Origin: Trichosporon coremiiforme
Taxonomy: Eukaryota; Basidiomycota; Tremellomycetes; Trichosporonales; Trichosporonaceae
Reading direction: 5' to 3'
Assembly (NCBI GenBank): GCA_039545355.1
Contig: BCJJ01000019.1
Location: 432,076 to 496,075 of the forward strand
Length of the DNA stretch: 64,000 nucleotides
Shown here: positions 1 to 10,684 of the stretch, piece by piece
Layout: every line of letters starts with the position of its first letter
Position numbering within the stretch: position 1 is the stretch's first letter
Notes under the pieces: generated by a model
Database searches by the model: none
What the model was told of the DNA's origin: nothing
The model's input: only the letters and a program-made list of their open reading frames with translations
Made by a program: the position numbers and the translations under genes

Positions 1-284
1 CCGACGTGAACGGCCGCTACTTATCACCCATCGTCAAGACTGAAGGCGAGATCACTGACGTCAGCAACGAGGAGGACGAGCCCCGTCAGTCAATGCGTGT
101 CAAGATTAAGAACGGCGCATCGCGAGCGGGCAGCGTGGCCTCCACTGGTCGCAAGCGCCGCGCCGAGTCTACCGAGTCCGACAATGCGGTCGAGACATTC
201 GACCTGCAAGAGCTTGCGGACCAGGGGCACGGCGGACGAGTCCTGTTCGTATTCGAGAAGGTCGCGAAGCCGCAATACGGCTAG
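1..284 (+). CDS. C-terminal end of an unknown protein (cut by window edge)
   Basis: The frame is open from the window edge to a TAG at 282-284; the codons begin at base 3, so the start and most of the gene lie outside. The visible 90 or so residues are acidic and basic by turns (a TEGEITDVSNEEDEP stretch, then GRKRR) and look disordered and possibly nuclear. They end in a short hydrophobic segment (GRVLFVFEKVAKPQYG). I do not recognise a family. Its stop lies 112 bp from the stop of the convergent uS17m gene. Confidence is for it being a coding 3' end, not for any function. Confidence 0.6.
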   Translation, partial: DVNGRYLSPIVKTEGEITDVSNEEDEPRQSMRVKIKNGASRAGSVASTGRKRRAESTESDNAVETFDLQELADQGHGGRVLFVFEKVAKPQYG

Positions 285-396
285 GCGCTGGGTTAGAAAC
301 TGTATCTGTACATTACCACTGGCATGTCACCTGCACTGTGATCAGAAATGTGAATGATATGCCATGCTCTCTGCCTGTCTCGTGTCTAAATCACCC

Positions 397-1174
397 TTAC
401 TGCGCCGTCGTCTTAGCCTCGGCCTCGGCGGCGGCCTTGAGCTTAGCCGCCTCTCTCCTCATCTGCTCCATGATACCAGACGCCTTGCGCGAGATGCGCT
501 CGATCTCCGGCGCGGCCGGGATGTGCTCGAGCTCGGGGCGGAAGTCGACCGAGCGCAGCGTGAAGTGCTTGCGCTTCGAGATTGGCCGTCCATGGATGAT
601 CGTGACGTGGTCGCCGACGCGGCCCTCTGCGCAATGTCAGCTGTTGTCCTCGCTTCCTGTACAGGCATCTGGGCTGTTCCAACTCGCTGTCCTCGCTGGA
701 TCAAAGCCAGCAAGATCGGGTCAGCAGTGACTTGGCAAGCCGTATGGCTTCGCCGATCCCGCTACCGCACAGCTCTACCAAAGTTTACTCACGCTCCTCC
801 GGGTCGTGAACGAGCATCTTGTGCGTCTTGAACATCATCTTGAGGAGCTTGGGGTGCGGACGCTTGCTGCCGATCTGGGGTTAGCTTCGACTACCACTCT
901 TGAACTGAGCGAGATGGGGTCATGGCTAAAGCGATGGCGGCAGTTTCAGACACAGCGAAAGATTCTCCGCAGCCTAAAGCACACGGTTTGACATGCAGTG
1001 TCGTCGCAGAGTCGTCGTACCGCCGCGTCGAATCACTGCTTAGGCCGTGCCGAGGAAACGAGGAAGGTCGAGTAAAGGTGGGGATGGAAGGGGAGGAAGT
1101 CAACGCACAGTGACGGTGATCGTCTTGGCCATAGCCCCCGTCTTCGTGACGACGCCAGTGAGAATGTTGGGCAT
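397..1174 (-). CDS. Mitochondrial small-subunit ribosomal protein uS17m
   Basis: Three exons join cleanly: 1174-1109, 874-793 and 626-397 (125 aa). Known role of the family: S17 binds 16S-type rRNA in the body of the small subunit; this copy should act in the mitochondrial ribosome. The order of motifs matches bacterial S17: an opening ILTGVVTKTGAMAKTITV (the TGVV...KT...V strand), HPKLLKMMFKTHKMLVHDPEE in the middle (the KY..HD position), then VGDHVTIIHGRPISKRKHF (GD.V.I...RP.SK.K). The tail of about 45 residues, Ala/Glu/Lys-rich, is an extension not found in bacterial S17. No classical presequence is visible, as for some small mitochondrial ribosomal proteins. Introns are 234 and 166 nt, long for this window. 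The start at 1174 is the first ATG in frame with the conserved strand. Confidence 0.85.
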
Positions 1175-1378
1175 GTTGTCGGCAGTGTGGTCGTTGTAGT
1201 CGTTGTTTTCAAGATGCTCAAGCACGGCTCAGCAAAAGTCGGCCAGTTGCTCACAAGAGTTCGGAGGTCAAGGGCAATCTTGAAATCGCGAAATATTGCA
1301 ACGTGCTTCTCGCATGGCTGTCTCATGGCTGATGTTATTTGACCCGCCCTGATTTGATCTGCTCGTATCCCGTGCCCC

Positions 1379-1410
1379 GTGATCTGGTGATCTGGTGATC
1401 CGGTGATCAC
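1379..1410 (+). repeat. 8-bp tandem repeat, unit GTGATCTG, almost four copies
   Basis: Copies begin at 1379, 1387, 1395 and 1403; the third has one change and the last is degenerate. The array lies about 205 bp upstream of the uS17m start. Confidence 0.85.
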
Positions 1411-2024
1411 GCTAGGTCGAGTAGAAGAGAGCCCTGCAGCCGCGGCTGCGGCAGCCTGCAGCTTGCGGATTCGCGGGCGCGAACGGCCCAGCGCTGCTGT
1501 CGCTGCGCTGCCCTGCATGCTTCGAGCCCTTCGAACCTCCTCACATGCTCTCATCCTTCCGGTTCCGAAACGACAGGCGGACGGGCAGCGACGTACGACG
1601 CCGGTGCATGTGCGTTTCATCACGTGCGGTGCAGCAAAACTTGCGGCATGAGGCCATCCATGGTGTCACCAATGCGTCTCACTCGAGCGGTCTGGTCTGG
1701 GCCGGCCGCGCCATAGAGGACTGCGCAGAAAGCGAGGACTGGCCGCGTCCGGACACTGAGGAGTGAGGATCGAGGTTCTGGGGGCCCGGTGGTCCCATAA
1801 ACCTGTGTATCTGTGTGCTACGTGCTGCATGTGGAGGCACGAGGCTGTGGAACGCTGTGTGCCTGCCTTGGGAGAGCGACCAGTGCCGTGTGCAGGAGTC
1901 TGGAGTCTCGAGGCGTCTGCAGCTCTTACGGCGGCTGTGCCCATCGGTGATTGGGAACCCTGCAGGAAGGGAGCCAAGAGGGCTTCTGTCTGGACCGGCC
2001 TAGTATGCTGAGTTGCGTTCTTTG

Positions 2025-2072
2025 ACCCGTCACCCGAGCCGTTAACCCGTCGATTTCGACCCGTTCACCCGT
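2025..2072 (+). repeat. Cluster of ACCCGT motifs
   Basis: ACCCGT occurs at 2025, 2045, 2059 and 2067, with a variant ACCCGA at 2032: five copies within 48 bp at irregular spacing. It may be binding sites or a decayed microsatellite. Confidence 0.6.
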
Positions 2073-2678
2073 GAACCGCAGTAGCCGTGGCCCCGTAAAT
2101 CGCTGGCCCTTACTCGTTGTCCCCTGGACTCTCCTGGCTCTCCTGGCCCAGTCATTCACCCATTCACTCCTCGAACATCCGGGACTCCCAGATGCTCACG
2201 CAGCCCCGCCCCGTACCTGCGGTTCCTCTGATAGCGCAATCTCCTCCGTCACAGGCGTACAACCCCCGTCGACGTTGATCATCATCTCACACTCCAACTC
2301 TTATCTCATCCTCTCCACCATACACGTCGCGTCACCACCCACAGAGTCTGTCACCACTCTGGCTCTTCGCACTTATCACCTCACCACCTTCCTTTCGGCG
2401 ACGCTCGTTACGCATCCACCGATCTCGAACGCTTCTCGTCGACTTTGGCTCATCAGAAGAAACAACGGCAGAGCAGAAGCATAAGCCGAGCCGCCGCTTC
2501 CCTCGCAGCCATCGCTTCATTCCAGCAGTCTCAGATCACCAGAGACCACACTAGTCCTTCGCCGGCACGCCCCTCGCCTGCCTCGCCGCCGCCTTGCACG
2601 CCTCGCTCGAGACTCGTGATCTCGTGACAGCAGCGCCGCTAGCGACAGTCACAAGACTCAGACTCGATCTCCCCAACC

Positions 2679-4230
2679 ATGACCATCATTCCCGCTGGCG
2701 CCAAGCTCGGTGAGTACTTAACGTCGTGCCATCCTTCCTGCGTTCGCAGCGAAACTTCTCCTCATGACTGCAATGATCTCGCCTTTGCCGCCAAGGCTCG
2801 CCTACGCTACCCGGTATCGCCTGATGCAACTAACGCCAGCCCCCGTCGATCTCCCCCCGCCTCCGCCCGGAGCCGACCCGCGTGAGCCTGAGCCGTCGTT
2901 CAGGCGCACCTCGCGCACGCCGCAGCGCGGCGCCGGTGCGCGCTCGCCGTTGTCTTCTCGCGCGTCATCGCCCTGCCGCCCGCAGCGAGGAGACAGCACC
3001 AGCCCTCCGCCGCTTGTCGCGCCGACGGCCCGAAGTGCTTCGGCCGGCACGACTCTGAGCGTGCACACGCCGGCGTCGCCCCTGAAGAACTCATCGAGCT
3101 CGCATGCCCTAGGCCACGGATACCCGCACGCTCTGCACCACCCGCATCTTTCCCGCCCGGGCTCGCCCGCGAGTATCCACTCGAGCGGCTCTGCGATCTT
3201 TGAGCGTGACATCGAGCTCCCACTCGGCAGCCAGACGCTGAGCTCGAAGGCGTCGCGGATATTCCACCCGCACGGCTCCCAGCTCGAGCAGTCCGTTCCC
3301 GCCGTGCTCGACGATGCTGTCGAGGCGCTCACGAATGCTCCCGGCGAGATCAACCTGAACGCGTTCGAGATCGAGGCCCCGAGCGTCTCGAACCATATGC
3401 TTGGCTCGCGCAGTCCCTCGACGCAGCTGTCCCCCCAGACGCGCTCGCGCGTTATGAGCATGGAGCGCCCGCGTGCCTCTCGCTCGCCCAGCCCAGATCG
3501 CAACAACCCCCTCTTAAACTCGCCTCCGATCCTCGCCGCTCTGTCGACGCAGCTGCAGAACGTCGGCGGCGGCACCTCCATCGCCGGCTCCCTGCCCACA
3601 CTGTCTAACAGCTCGGTCGCGAGCCCGGACCAGCCCCTTTCGCCGATCAGCCCGATTGAGCCGATCGAGTCGCTCAGCAACTCAACCTCTCCGACGAAGC
3701 ACCGCCCTGCGCCGCTGCGCAAGATGTCCTCCGGCCCTCAGCTCCCCGGCGGCTGGGCTTTCACGGATGAGGACGCCGAAGGCGCTACGGCGGTCAAGGA
3801 GGAGGCTCCCGCTCCTCTTCCGACCACAGCGCCGAACAGCTCTCCGTCGCAGCACACGGCCGCTCACGGCGCGCTCCTGACGCCTACGACGAGCAACACG
3901 GTGACGGCAAAGGAGAAGCGCCGCATCAGCTTCATCAGCTACAACGACCTCCTCCTCGGCGTGCCGACGAGCGTGGCCTCGCTCGGCGAGATTGCTAGCG
4001 GCAACCTCTCGCCCGACCACTTGCCCGGCACGCTGAGCCCGGCCCCCGTCACAGCCAGCAACCCGACGCGCTCGCCCGTGATCGGCGCCAGCGTCGCGAC
4101 CTCCCCCAACATGCCCAACAGGGATAGCATGAGCCCGCAGCTCGAGGGCGAGTGGAGCCGCGAGGGACTCGGACGCGGGCTCGAGCAGCGTCTCGAGGAT
4201 CTCGTTTTGTTGGACACGAACAAGGCGTGA
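2679..4230 (+). CDS. Unknown disordered Ser/Pro-rich protein
   Basis: Two exons, 2679-2709 and 2840-4230, give a 473-aa protein. The first exon is only 31 nt (MTIIPAGAKL) and ends at a GTGAGT donor; the acceptor follows a CTAAC branch motif. Most of the protein is low-complexity Ser, Pro and Thr with many SP/TP dipeptides, as in targets of proline-directed kinases. The one ordered-looking part is near residues 371-395, with KRRISFISYNDLLLGVP followed by SLGEIASG. The C-terminus (EGLGRGLEQRLEDLVLLD) could form a short amphipathic helix. I do not recognise the family and assign no function. The 3' end faces the siderophore transporter gene. Confidence 0.75.
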
Positions 4231-4672
4231 GCGGGCGCAGCAGGGCGCAGGCCGCCGCGCGCGTGAGGCGGGACTGGCCTAGAGCCGCGCCTTTTGTAAT
4301 TATCTCAGTTTCTCAGTTCTAAATGACTCTTTGGATCGGCCCCGGTGTGGGCAAGTGACTTTCTCTCTCCTCTCTCAGCTTCGGTGTGGATATTAGGATC
4401 AGTAGGACAAGTGGTTGGAAGCAAGTACTCGATGGGTAGGGTACAGACAATGCAAAGGATGTATGCTAGGAACAACTATGGTACAGAACTCTAGGTGCTA
4501 TTGCTATTGCGGGCTGATGTGAGGGATGTGTGGCTCCGACTCGGGGGGGGGGGAGGTATGTGTCCGGAGAGAGGAGGTTTGGTGTACTCAGGTGTCGCTG
4601 GTGGGGGGCGGGTACCTCGAGCCGCGCGAGACCGTCGATGCTGATCGTGCTCAGATTCACAGAGCCCAGGTA
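4231..4672. other. Convergent 3' intergenic region
   Basis: 442 bp between two genes facing each other. It should contain both 3' UTRs. A run of nine or more G lies near 4543-4552. No gene is seen. Confidence 0.6.
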
Positions 4673-6584
4673 CTAGCTGGGCGACGCTGGTCTCGTGGCC
4701 GGTCTTGACGTCGCGGGGCTGACGAGCGGTGTGCGCTCGTTCACCTCATCTGTGACTCCTCGGAAGGCTCTCCGTCTGAACTCCTCGCGAAACCTCTCGT
4801 CGCGAAACTCCTCCCCTTCCTCCTCTCCCTCGACGTGGTCACCGAGTCGCACGTCGCGAGTCATGAAGATGCACAGCAGCGGCGGAATCACTGCCAGCGC
4901 GGCCGCGTAGCACAGTAGCCGCGTCATGACCGCCTCGTACGCCTCGGCGGCGCCGATGCGGACCGGGTCCTTCGCGTCGAGTTCGAGGATCGCGCTGACA
5001 CTGCCGAACAGCTCGTCGACGAGCGTGCGGTTCATGTCGGCGCCGGGAACGAACTCGGATAGCGCCTTGGGCAGGCTGCGGTTCCAGACAGAGGTCGCCG
5101 CCGCAGAGCCAAGGGCGTTGCCAAGCTCGGCAGCGAGAAGTACAAACGCCGTGGCACCCGCGACGTCTGTTGTCGAAGCCTGCGCGGAGACCTGGGAGGC
5201 GATGGAGGCGAAGCCGCCACCCCAGCCCTGCAGAATCTGCGCAGCAATGAGGACACCGGCGCTAATGGGTCCACGAACTGCGGGGAACATCATCAATACC
5301 CCGAGTAAGCGGATGATCAGGCCGGAGAGAAGTGTCGGCTTGAACCGCCGCGTAGAGTGCAGAACCGCGCCTGCCAAGACACCAAACACGGTGATGGCAA
5401 AGGCGTGCGTGTACAGCGCATACGTCGCGCGGCGGGGCGACCAGTCCGTGACGACGAGCAAGAACGGATACAGGTACACGAACTGGAGGTAGAAGCTCGC
5501 AAAGTCGACCGCACCGATTAAGGCTGCTGCCAGCACTGGCGGGTTTTTGAGGAGAGCGATAGGGACGAGCGGGTTCGGCGTGGTCACCTCGTGCCATACG
5601 AAAATGGCACACATCACCAGGCCGAAGAAGCGGAACGGCGTAAGGAGCAATAAAGTGAGACCAATGCCGCCGAGGAAAATACCGATCCAGTCCATATCCT
5701 TCTTCTCGCGCTGTTCCCGCGCACTCGGAGTCGGGTTGCGCTTGAGAACGAGAGCCACGGGAAGAAGCGACAGCGGCACGAGCACGGCGAGGATGGCGTA
5801 GCCCTTCCTCCAGTCGGGGAGGACCCAGCCAAGCAGCTGTGCGCTGGCTGCGACGTTGATAAGGAACGGGGCCGCGAGGAGCGCGTTGCTGAGTCCTCGG
5901 TACCGGAGAGACGTCGCATCGGCGACGAGCAGCGCAAGGAGGATTTGGAGGGCGGTGTAGCCGGCAGCATAGATCACACTGCCCGCGTAGATCGGCGGGA
6001 AGCTTGACGCGGTACCGACGAGTGCGTAGCCCAGGAGATACGTGCCACCAACGAGGAGGAAGGTCAGACTGTGTCCTAACCTGAATTGTCAGTTGCCGGG
6101 TGCGTATTCGAGACTCACCGCTCCACGACGGCGGCGACTACGGGTTTGCCGACCGCAATGACCAGGGCTTGCGCAGTCGCGAGTGTTCCTGTTGAAGCAT
6201 GCTGTCCGACTGATGAAGTACTGACGTTAGCGTGCGCTTGCTCTGGATGGAGTAGGAAAGACAAACTCACGCATAGGGGAGAAGCTGCGGCGCCGTCATC
6301 CCATCAAGGGAGTAGGCGATGGCGGCAAGGGCGACACTGCTAGCGTCAGTACAGGTGGAGACTGCGTTCGGCTGCTACGGACCATGCGAAGAGGACTGGG
6401 GATGGTCTGATGTCAGCTTGGCTTGGTCTAGCCCAGTGTGGGAGGCTGAGTGTATGGGGTGGCAAGTCCAACACACAAAACAGACTGTGACTCACCTGGA
6501 CTTGTCCTTCCTCGGACGACCAGATTCGGTGTCGGTGTCGACACCGCTCGAGAGGCGTTCGTACGGTGAAGCCATGTTGACCAT
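4673..6584 (-). CDS. Siderophore-iron transporter, MFS (ARN/SIT family)
   Basis: Five exons, 6584-6496, 6406-6383, 6336-6271, 6220-6119 and 6080-4673, encode 562 aa. Known role of the family: proton-driven uptake of Fe(III)-siderophores through the plasma membrane or endosome. Evidence is the first membrane segment with YSLDGMTAPQLLPYATSS followed by a GQHA motif, the loop and helix VIAVGKPVVAAVVERLG, and about 12-14 hydrophobic segments. The helix YAAGYTALQILLALLVAD followed by TSLRYRGL is also typical of ARN/SIT proteins. A hydrophilic N-terminus of about 30 residues and an acidic C-terminal tail ending in Ser/Pro/Thr repeats lie in the cytosol. The second exon is only 24 nt. A second Met lies three codons after the first (6575). 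The upstream region carries GATA-factor sites, which fits iron control. The substrate siderophore cannot be told from sequence, and no siderophore biosynthesis gene lies nearby. Confidence 0.87.
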
Positions 6585-7470
6585 GGCAGGAGTGATGATG
6601 AGGAGGGAAGATGCGACGATCGCACCACGGGATATGGGCCTACGCAGCGGTGTCACCCGTCACACTTGAGACTGCACGCTGGCTGGACCGAGGGCTGGCT
6701 AGTCGTATTTTCGAGTGCAGGGTCTCGTGGCCCTGTGGTGCCCGCACCTGAAGCGGGCGGGCGGCTTATCAGATATGAGCTTGGTTTATCCTACCATTCG
6801 CCGCAGGGAACACAAAGCCGACTCACTCCGAATGGCACCCTTATCGACGCCTCCCTCTTAGCCATACCTGGACCACGCACTGACCATGCACGCATTGACC
6901 TCGTCAACATACATCATCGGGCCGCAGCTTGCCGCTGATGTCGATGGGAACTTAATGCGGCCGTAATGGGCGCAACCTAATGACCGATCTAATGAATGTC
7001 TGCGCACATTATGGCCCTCGTGACGACGAGCTATGATGGAGCATGCACACTTGGTGACGTCTGAGATCTCTCACTCTCCTGCATATCACCACCGCGTTAC
7101 GGCTTTCGCATTGCATCGTTGCTCTTCTCTTCTCTCATCGGAAGCTCTAGGAGCACACTTGTGCAGTGCCGACTCGAGGTTTCGCGAACACTGTTTCACG
7201 CTAGGTACTCCGCTGCGCGCGCCGGCCAAGTTCTCGTCACGTCGCGCGACAAGGCAGGCGCCCGGCACTGCAGTTGCATCCGGTAACTAGTTTTGATCTC
7301 TGCCCAGCGCGCCACCCACCCGCGCTCCAGACAACGCGTGAATTCCTTTCTCCGTGTATGTCCTCTTCCTCACACCTTCCTGTTCACATAACTTTTGAAT
7401 TCAAGCACAAACACGCCTTCATTCGAACAGTGAGTACGCTGTGGAGCGCAGGGCGACTACGGCGCGCAAC
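6585..7470. other. Divergent promoter region, siderophore transporter / membrane protein
   Basis: 886 bp between divergent starts. It contains three GATA-type motifs (6766-6774, 6786-6790, 6841-6845) on the transporter side. Nothing else specific is seen. An upstream non-coding exon of the + strand gene is possible, because a GTGAGT lies at about 7430. Confidence 0.55.
6766..6774 (-). promoter_or_regulatory. Candidate iron-responsive GATA-factor site (ATCTGATAA)
   Basis: Read on the transporter's strand the site is ATCTGATAA, an exact match to ATCWGATAA. That is the extended motif described for fungal iron-sensing GATA repressors (SreA/Urbs1/Fep1 class). It lies 182 bp upstream of the siderophore transporter ATG. 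Two further GATAA cores lie at 6786-6790 and 6841-6845 in the same orientation. In these fungi the repressor shuts siderophore transporters off when iron is plentiful; that this site works so here is inference. Confidence 0.55.
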
Positions 7471-8712
7471 ATGCCGGAGCCGGCACACAGCTGCGCTTAC
7501 CGCCGTCTCGAGATCCACACTGATCTACCAGTGCCCCATGAGCGTTCCCGAGAAAAGGAGCGCGACAAAGAGCATTCAAGGTCCCGCCGCCATCATCATC
7601 GCCTTGCCGACGCAGGGCCCGAGTCCCCACCGTTGCCGCCGATGAACCGCAAGCACTCGGGAGGCTACGCGCCGAACATGTCGCCGCCAGGCCGTCCGCG
7701 CTTCGGCGAGCACGTCTCTTATCTGAGCTCGGACACGGTGATGAGCGACGAGCTCTTGCCCGAGGACGAAGAGGCAGACCTGAGGAGACACCGAGACGAA
7801 CAGCCTATGAGTCCTTTCGTCGTCATCCGTGAGCTACCGATGTTGCTTTAGCTGACACCAGTTTACGTCGTTTTCGTCTACCTCGTGTGGCAAATCTTTA
7901 CTCGTTCTGACGAGAACGAGATCCTGTCCCATCTGCCCTCGACCTCGCCGCTGCGCGGCCAGCAGGGCCACCCTGTCGAGCACTCTGCCTCGCAGCAGCA
8001 GCCGTACCAGTTTCCGTACCCGCTGCCCCACATTCCTTCTCCGATGCGCGACATGGAGGCGGCAGCTTCGTCGTCGTCCTCGACATGGCGCACCGTCCTC
8101 CAGTCGGTCCTGTATCCTTTCTACTTCCTTTTGACGCTGGCCGTGATCCCCCTCCCGTTCCTGAACCAGGCGTTGGTCTTGATCATGTCAATCATCGGCA
8201 CGATCGTGTACCCTCTCACGTCAACGACGCGACTGCTCTCGCGCACCTTCATCGTCGCCCCGCTACAGGTTGTGCACGGCCTCTTCCAGGCGCTATACCC
8301 CGTGTACGTCTTTGTAGGCGGCGTGCTCGGCCTCGGCTGCTTCCTCGGCATGTCCGCAGGCTGGATCGGGCAGTACTCGCTCGACCTGCTGCTGTCGCGC
8401 AAGAGCCCGAAGTGCAAGACGCGCCGCCACAAGACGAGGAAACACCACTTACACTCTCATTCTTCGACATCTTCACCTGACTCGATTGACGCTTCGGCTG
8501 CAGTCGAGCGCTCTGTCGCAGCCGCCGGCAGCCCCCGCCAACCTCGCTCGCCCGAGATCCGCACGTTCCACGGGCGCTACGTCCCCGTCGCCGACATCTA
8601 CTACGACCGAGGCTTTGAGCACGCCGGCAGCGCAGTCAAAGCTGGGCGGAGCTCGGCACGCGAGCCCGTCGTCGTCGGCATTCGTCGCCGTGGCATGCGC
8701 TCCGACGCCTGA
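7471..8712 (+). CDS. Unknown multi-pass membrane protein
   Basis: Two exons, 7471-7828 and 7862-8712, split by a 33-nt intron, encode 402 aa. The start is the first ATG in frame. The N-terminal 110 residues are charged and disordered (RSREKERDKEHSRSRRHHHR). A membrane segment near 112-130 follows (FVVILYVVFVYLVW). After another disordered stretch come a pair of closely spaced hydrophobic segments (about 198-218 and 220-238) and a fourth (about 264-284, YPVYVFVGGVLGLGCFLG). The tail is basic, with KTRRHKTRKHHLHSHSS, then a possibly conserved GRYVPVADIYYDRGF. The paired hydrophobic stretches could be hairpins, as in lipid-droplet or ER-shaping proteins, but I recognise no family. Confidence 0.75.
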
Positions 8713-8761
8713 CCTGTGCTCCTTGTGCAGGGCCGTGGGAGCGCCGCCAAGAATAAGCTAG

Positions 8762-8787
8762 GGCCGGCGGAGCCAGAACCGCCGGCC
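8762..8787 (+). other. GC-rich perfect hairpin in convergent 3' region
   Basis: GGCCGGCGG at 8762-8770 pairs perfectly with CCGCCGGCC at 8779-8787 around an 8-nt loop. It starts 50 nt after the stop codon of the membrane protein gene and would fold in either transcript, since it is a palindrome. A further CCGCCGGCC copy follows at 8789-8797 and could pair alternatively. Confidence 0.7.
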
Positions 8788-8960
8788 ACCGCCGGCCGCA
8801 GCAGTGTAAATATTGTCGTGTTGTTGTAAGCGTTTTTCTCAAGGGGAGCTCGTAAGGGAGCGGGCCGTTCATGACCGCAAGCATTTGTTATAGTATAATC
8901 TGTTTCTTATTTCATGCGTGCATCGCACAAGTCTATGGTTGGCCCAGTGATGAACAGTAA

Positions 8961-10684
8961 TCAAAACATGATCTTGGCGTTCTCGTACATGGTCAGCATG
9001 GGGCTGAGGCCGTCGCGCATCCGCGTCGGCGCAAGGACCTTCTCGCCTCCGAACTCGCGAACAAAGTCCGCCTGGGAGTACACGTTGACCTTGCGTCGGC
9101 GGAACCCCTGCACACCTCGCGACGTGAAGAAGTCGTCTCCGAGCGCCTGCGCCGCCTTCTTCCCCTTCGGCCGCGGCTGCCCTCCCCTCGAGGGCGAGTT
9201 CATGATGAGGGAGTAAGTGTCGCGGAGAAGGTCGAAGTCGGTCGGGAAGAAGATGTCAAAGTAGCCCTGCTGCACGAGGAAGGTCTCGCAGGGCACCATG
9301 CTGTCCCTGTATCTCGTCTGGACGACTGGTCCGTTTCGTCCGGGGACGGCGTCGGGCAGGCTCGAGAAGTCAGCCACGAGCAGACGGTGGGCGGGCAGCT
9401 GATCCCGCAGGCGCTCGAGGAAGGCGACAGCCTTGGTCGGGATAAAGTCCGGTGTCGGCGACAGATTCGGCGCAAACGGCATGTTGGCGTAGACACTGCG
9501 CAGGGTGCCGCTAGCGAGGAGCGGCTTGGCCATCGGCGGCTGCGTCGCGGCGCTCGGCGGCAGGAGCCTCCGGTACGCGAGCACGCGGCGAAGGAGGGGG
9601 TCGTTCAGCGGCTCGTACAGGAGGGAGTAGTCTCCCTGTGCGTCGATCGCCACGAAAGCCTGCATCGGCTCGAGCGTCGCCATGTCGTACCGGATCATGT
9701 CGTGTGCGAGATTGTCAAACACCTCGAGCGCGACAACGAAGCAGGGATCGTTGCTGTTCGCCGTCCACTCGAAGAAGTCCTTGTTGATGACCTCGACGTG
9801 GTCCCCGAGTCCGGCGGCTTCGGCACGGGACCGCTGCTGCTTGGAGAGCATAGTCGAGATCTCGACGATACGGTACCTGGTCCGGCGGAAGATCTCGGGA
9901 TGCTCAGCCTGGATCCAGCGCAGGCAGTCGAGCATGAACGAGCCATTTCCGGCACCGACCTCGTAGATGATCAGGTCGTTGTGCGGCCAGTCCGTCTTCT
10001 TGTAGCTCTGCACGATCGCGCTCGCGAGCGCCCGCGCATAGTATGGCTTGAACAGCTCTGTCGGCGTGTGCCACACCTGCCGCCCGACACTGTCCGTGTC
10101 CTTTCCGTACGCGTCAATGTAGCGCTGCGCCACAGTTTCCTGGAAGGCGGCCTCGTTCCGGAACTCGGGGAACGGGAAACCGTCCGCTGTCGGTGGCGTG
10201 AAGATCTTGACGTTCTTCGAGAAATAGCCGTATTGCGGCTGGCATTAGCTCGCTCGTAACAGCCCCTTAGCTTGCGACCGAACTCACGTTGTATAGCGAG
10301 TCATCGATAAAGTCCCGCACGAGCATCTTGACTCGCGTCGGCGGCTCGCGGTAATGCGCGACCTCGGCCGCCGTGACAGTCCTGTAGTTGCCGGACTGAT
10401 GTCAGCTCTGAGAGTTCTAGGATAATTCTTCGCCGCCGGGCAGGCTGCTGAGAGCTAGCACTCACGTCCGGATCCCTGTCCGCCACAAAGTTCAACGACG
10501 TGTTAAAGTTGAACGTGCCCTTGTCGTAAATGCGATTCGACTTGCGTTTCTCCCTCTTTGGCTGCTTCTCCTCTAGTCTCCGGGCGGACGTCGACAGCGT
10601 TCGAGCCGAAGACGATGAAGCCGCAGGCAGCGCACGGAGCGCACTCCGCGCACTGCCCGACGCGACGGCGCGGGTGAGGGACAT
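8961..10684 (-). CDS. NDUFAF7: NDUFAF7/MidA-like protein arginine methyltransferase, mitochondrial complex I assembly
   Basis: Three exons, 10684-10466, 10395-10288 and 10238-8961, encode 534 aa. Known role of the family: S-adenosylmethionine-dependent symmetric dimethylation of an arginine in the NDUFS2 subunit, early in complex I assembly in the matrix. The N-terminus (MSLTRAVASGSARSALRALP followed by a Ser/Arg-rich stretch) is a typical mitochondrial presequence. RVKMLVRDFIDDSLYN then PQYGYFSKNVKIF correspond to the YF...FGK region of the family. YEVGAGNGSFMLDCL at the start of the fold is the cofactor loop, and YRIVEIS with VINKDFFEW follow in the expected order. The reported start is the Met that opens the presequence; an upstream in-frame Met would add 30 residues with no targeting character. 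The gene is convergent with the membrane protein gene. Confidence 0.88.

Larger units (their letters stand above)
1175..2678. other. Divergent intergenic region between uS17m and the disordered-protein gene
   Basis: About 1.5 kb with no supported gene. It holds the upstream region of uS17m on one side and a C/T-rich leader (about 2070-2678) ahead of the + strand gene on the other. Two small repeat clusters lie inside (1379-1410 and 2025-2072), listed separately. The longest open frames (for example minus 1033-1623) have no family-like sequence and overlap a real exon. Confidence 0.6.

Noticed and set aside
4673..8712. Possible siderophore biosynthesis cluster around the transporter
   Set aside because: Neighbours are a disordered protein and an unknown membrane protein; no peptide synthetase, ornithine oxygenase or acyltransferase is present.
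9387..10259. A 290-codon frame opposite NDUFAF7
   Set aside because: Shadow of a supported gene with G/C-rich third positions; the translation is Arg/Val/Glu-rich with no motif.
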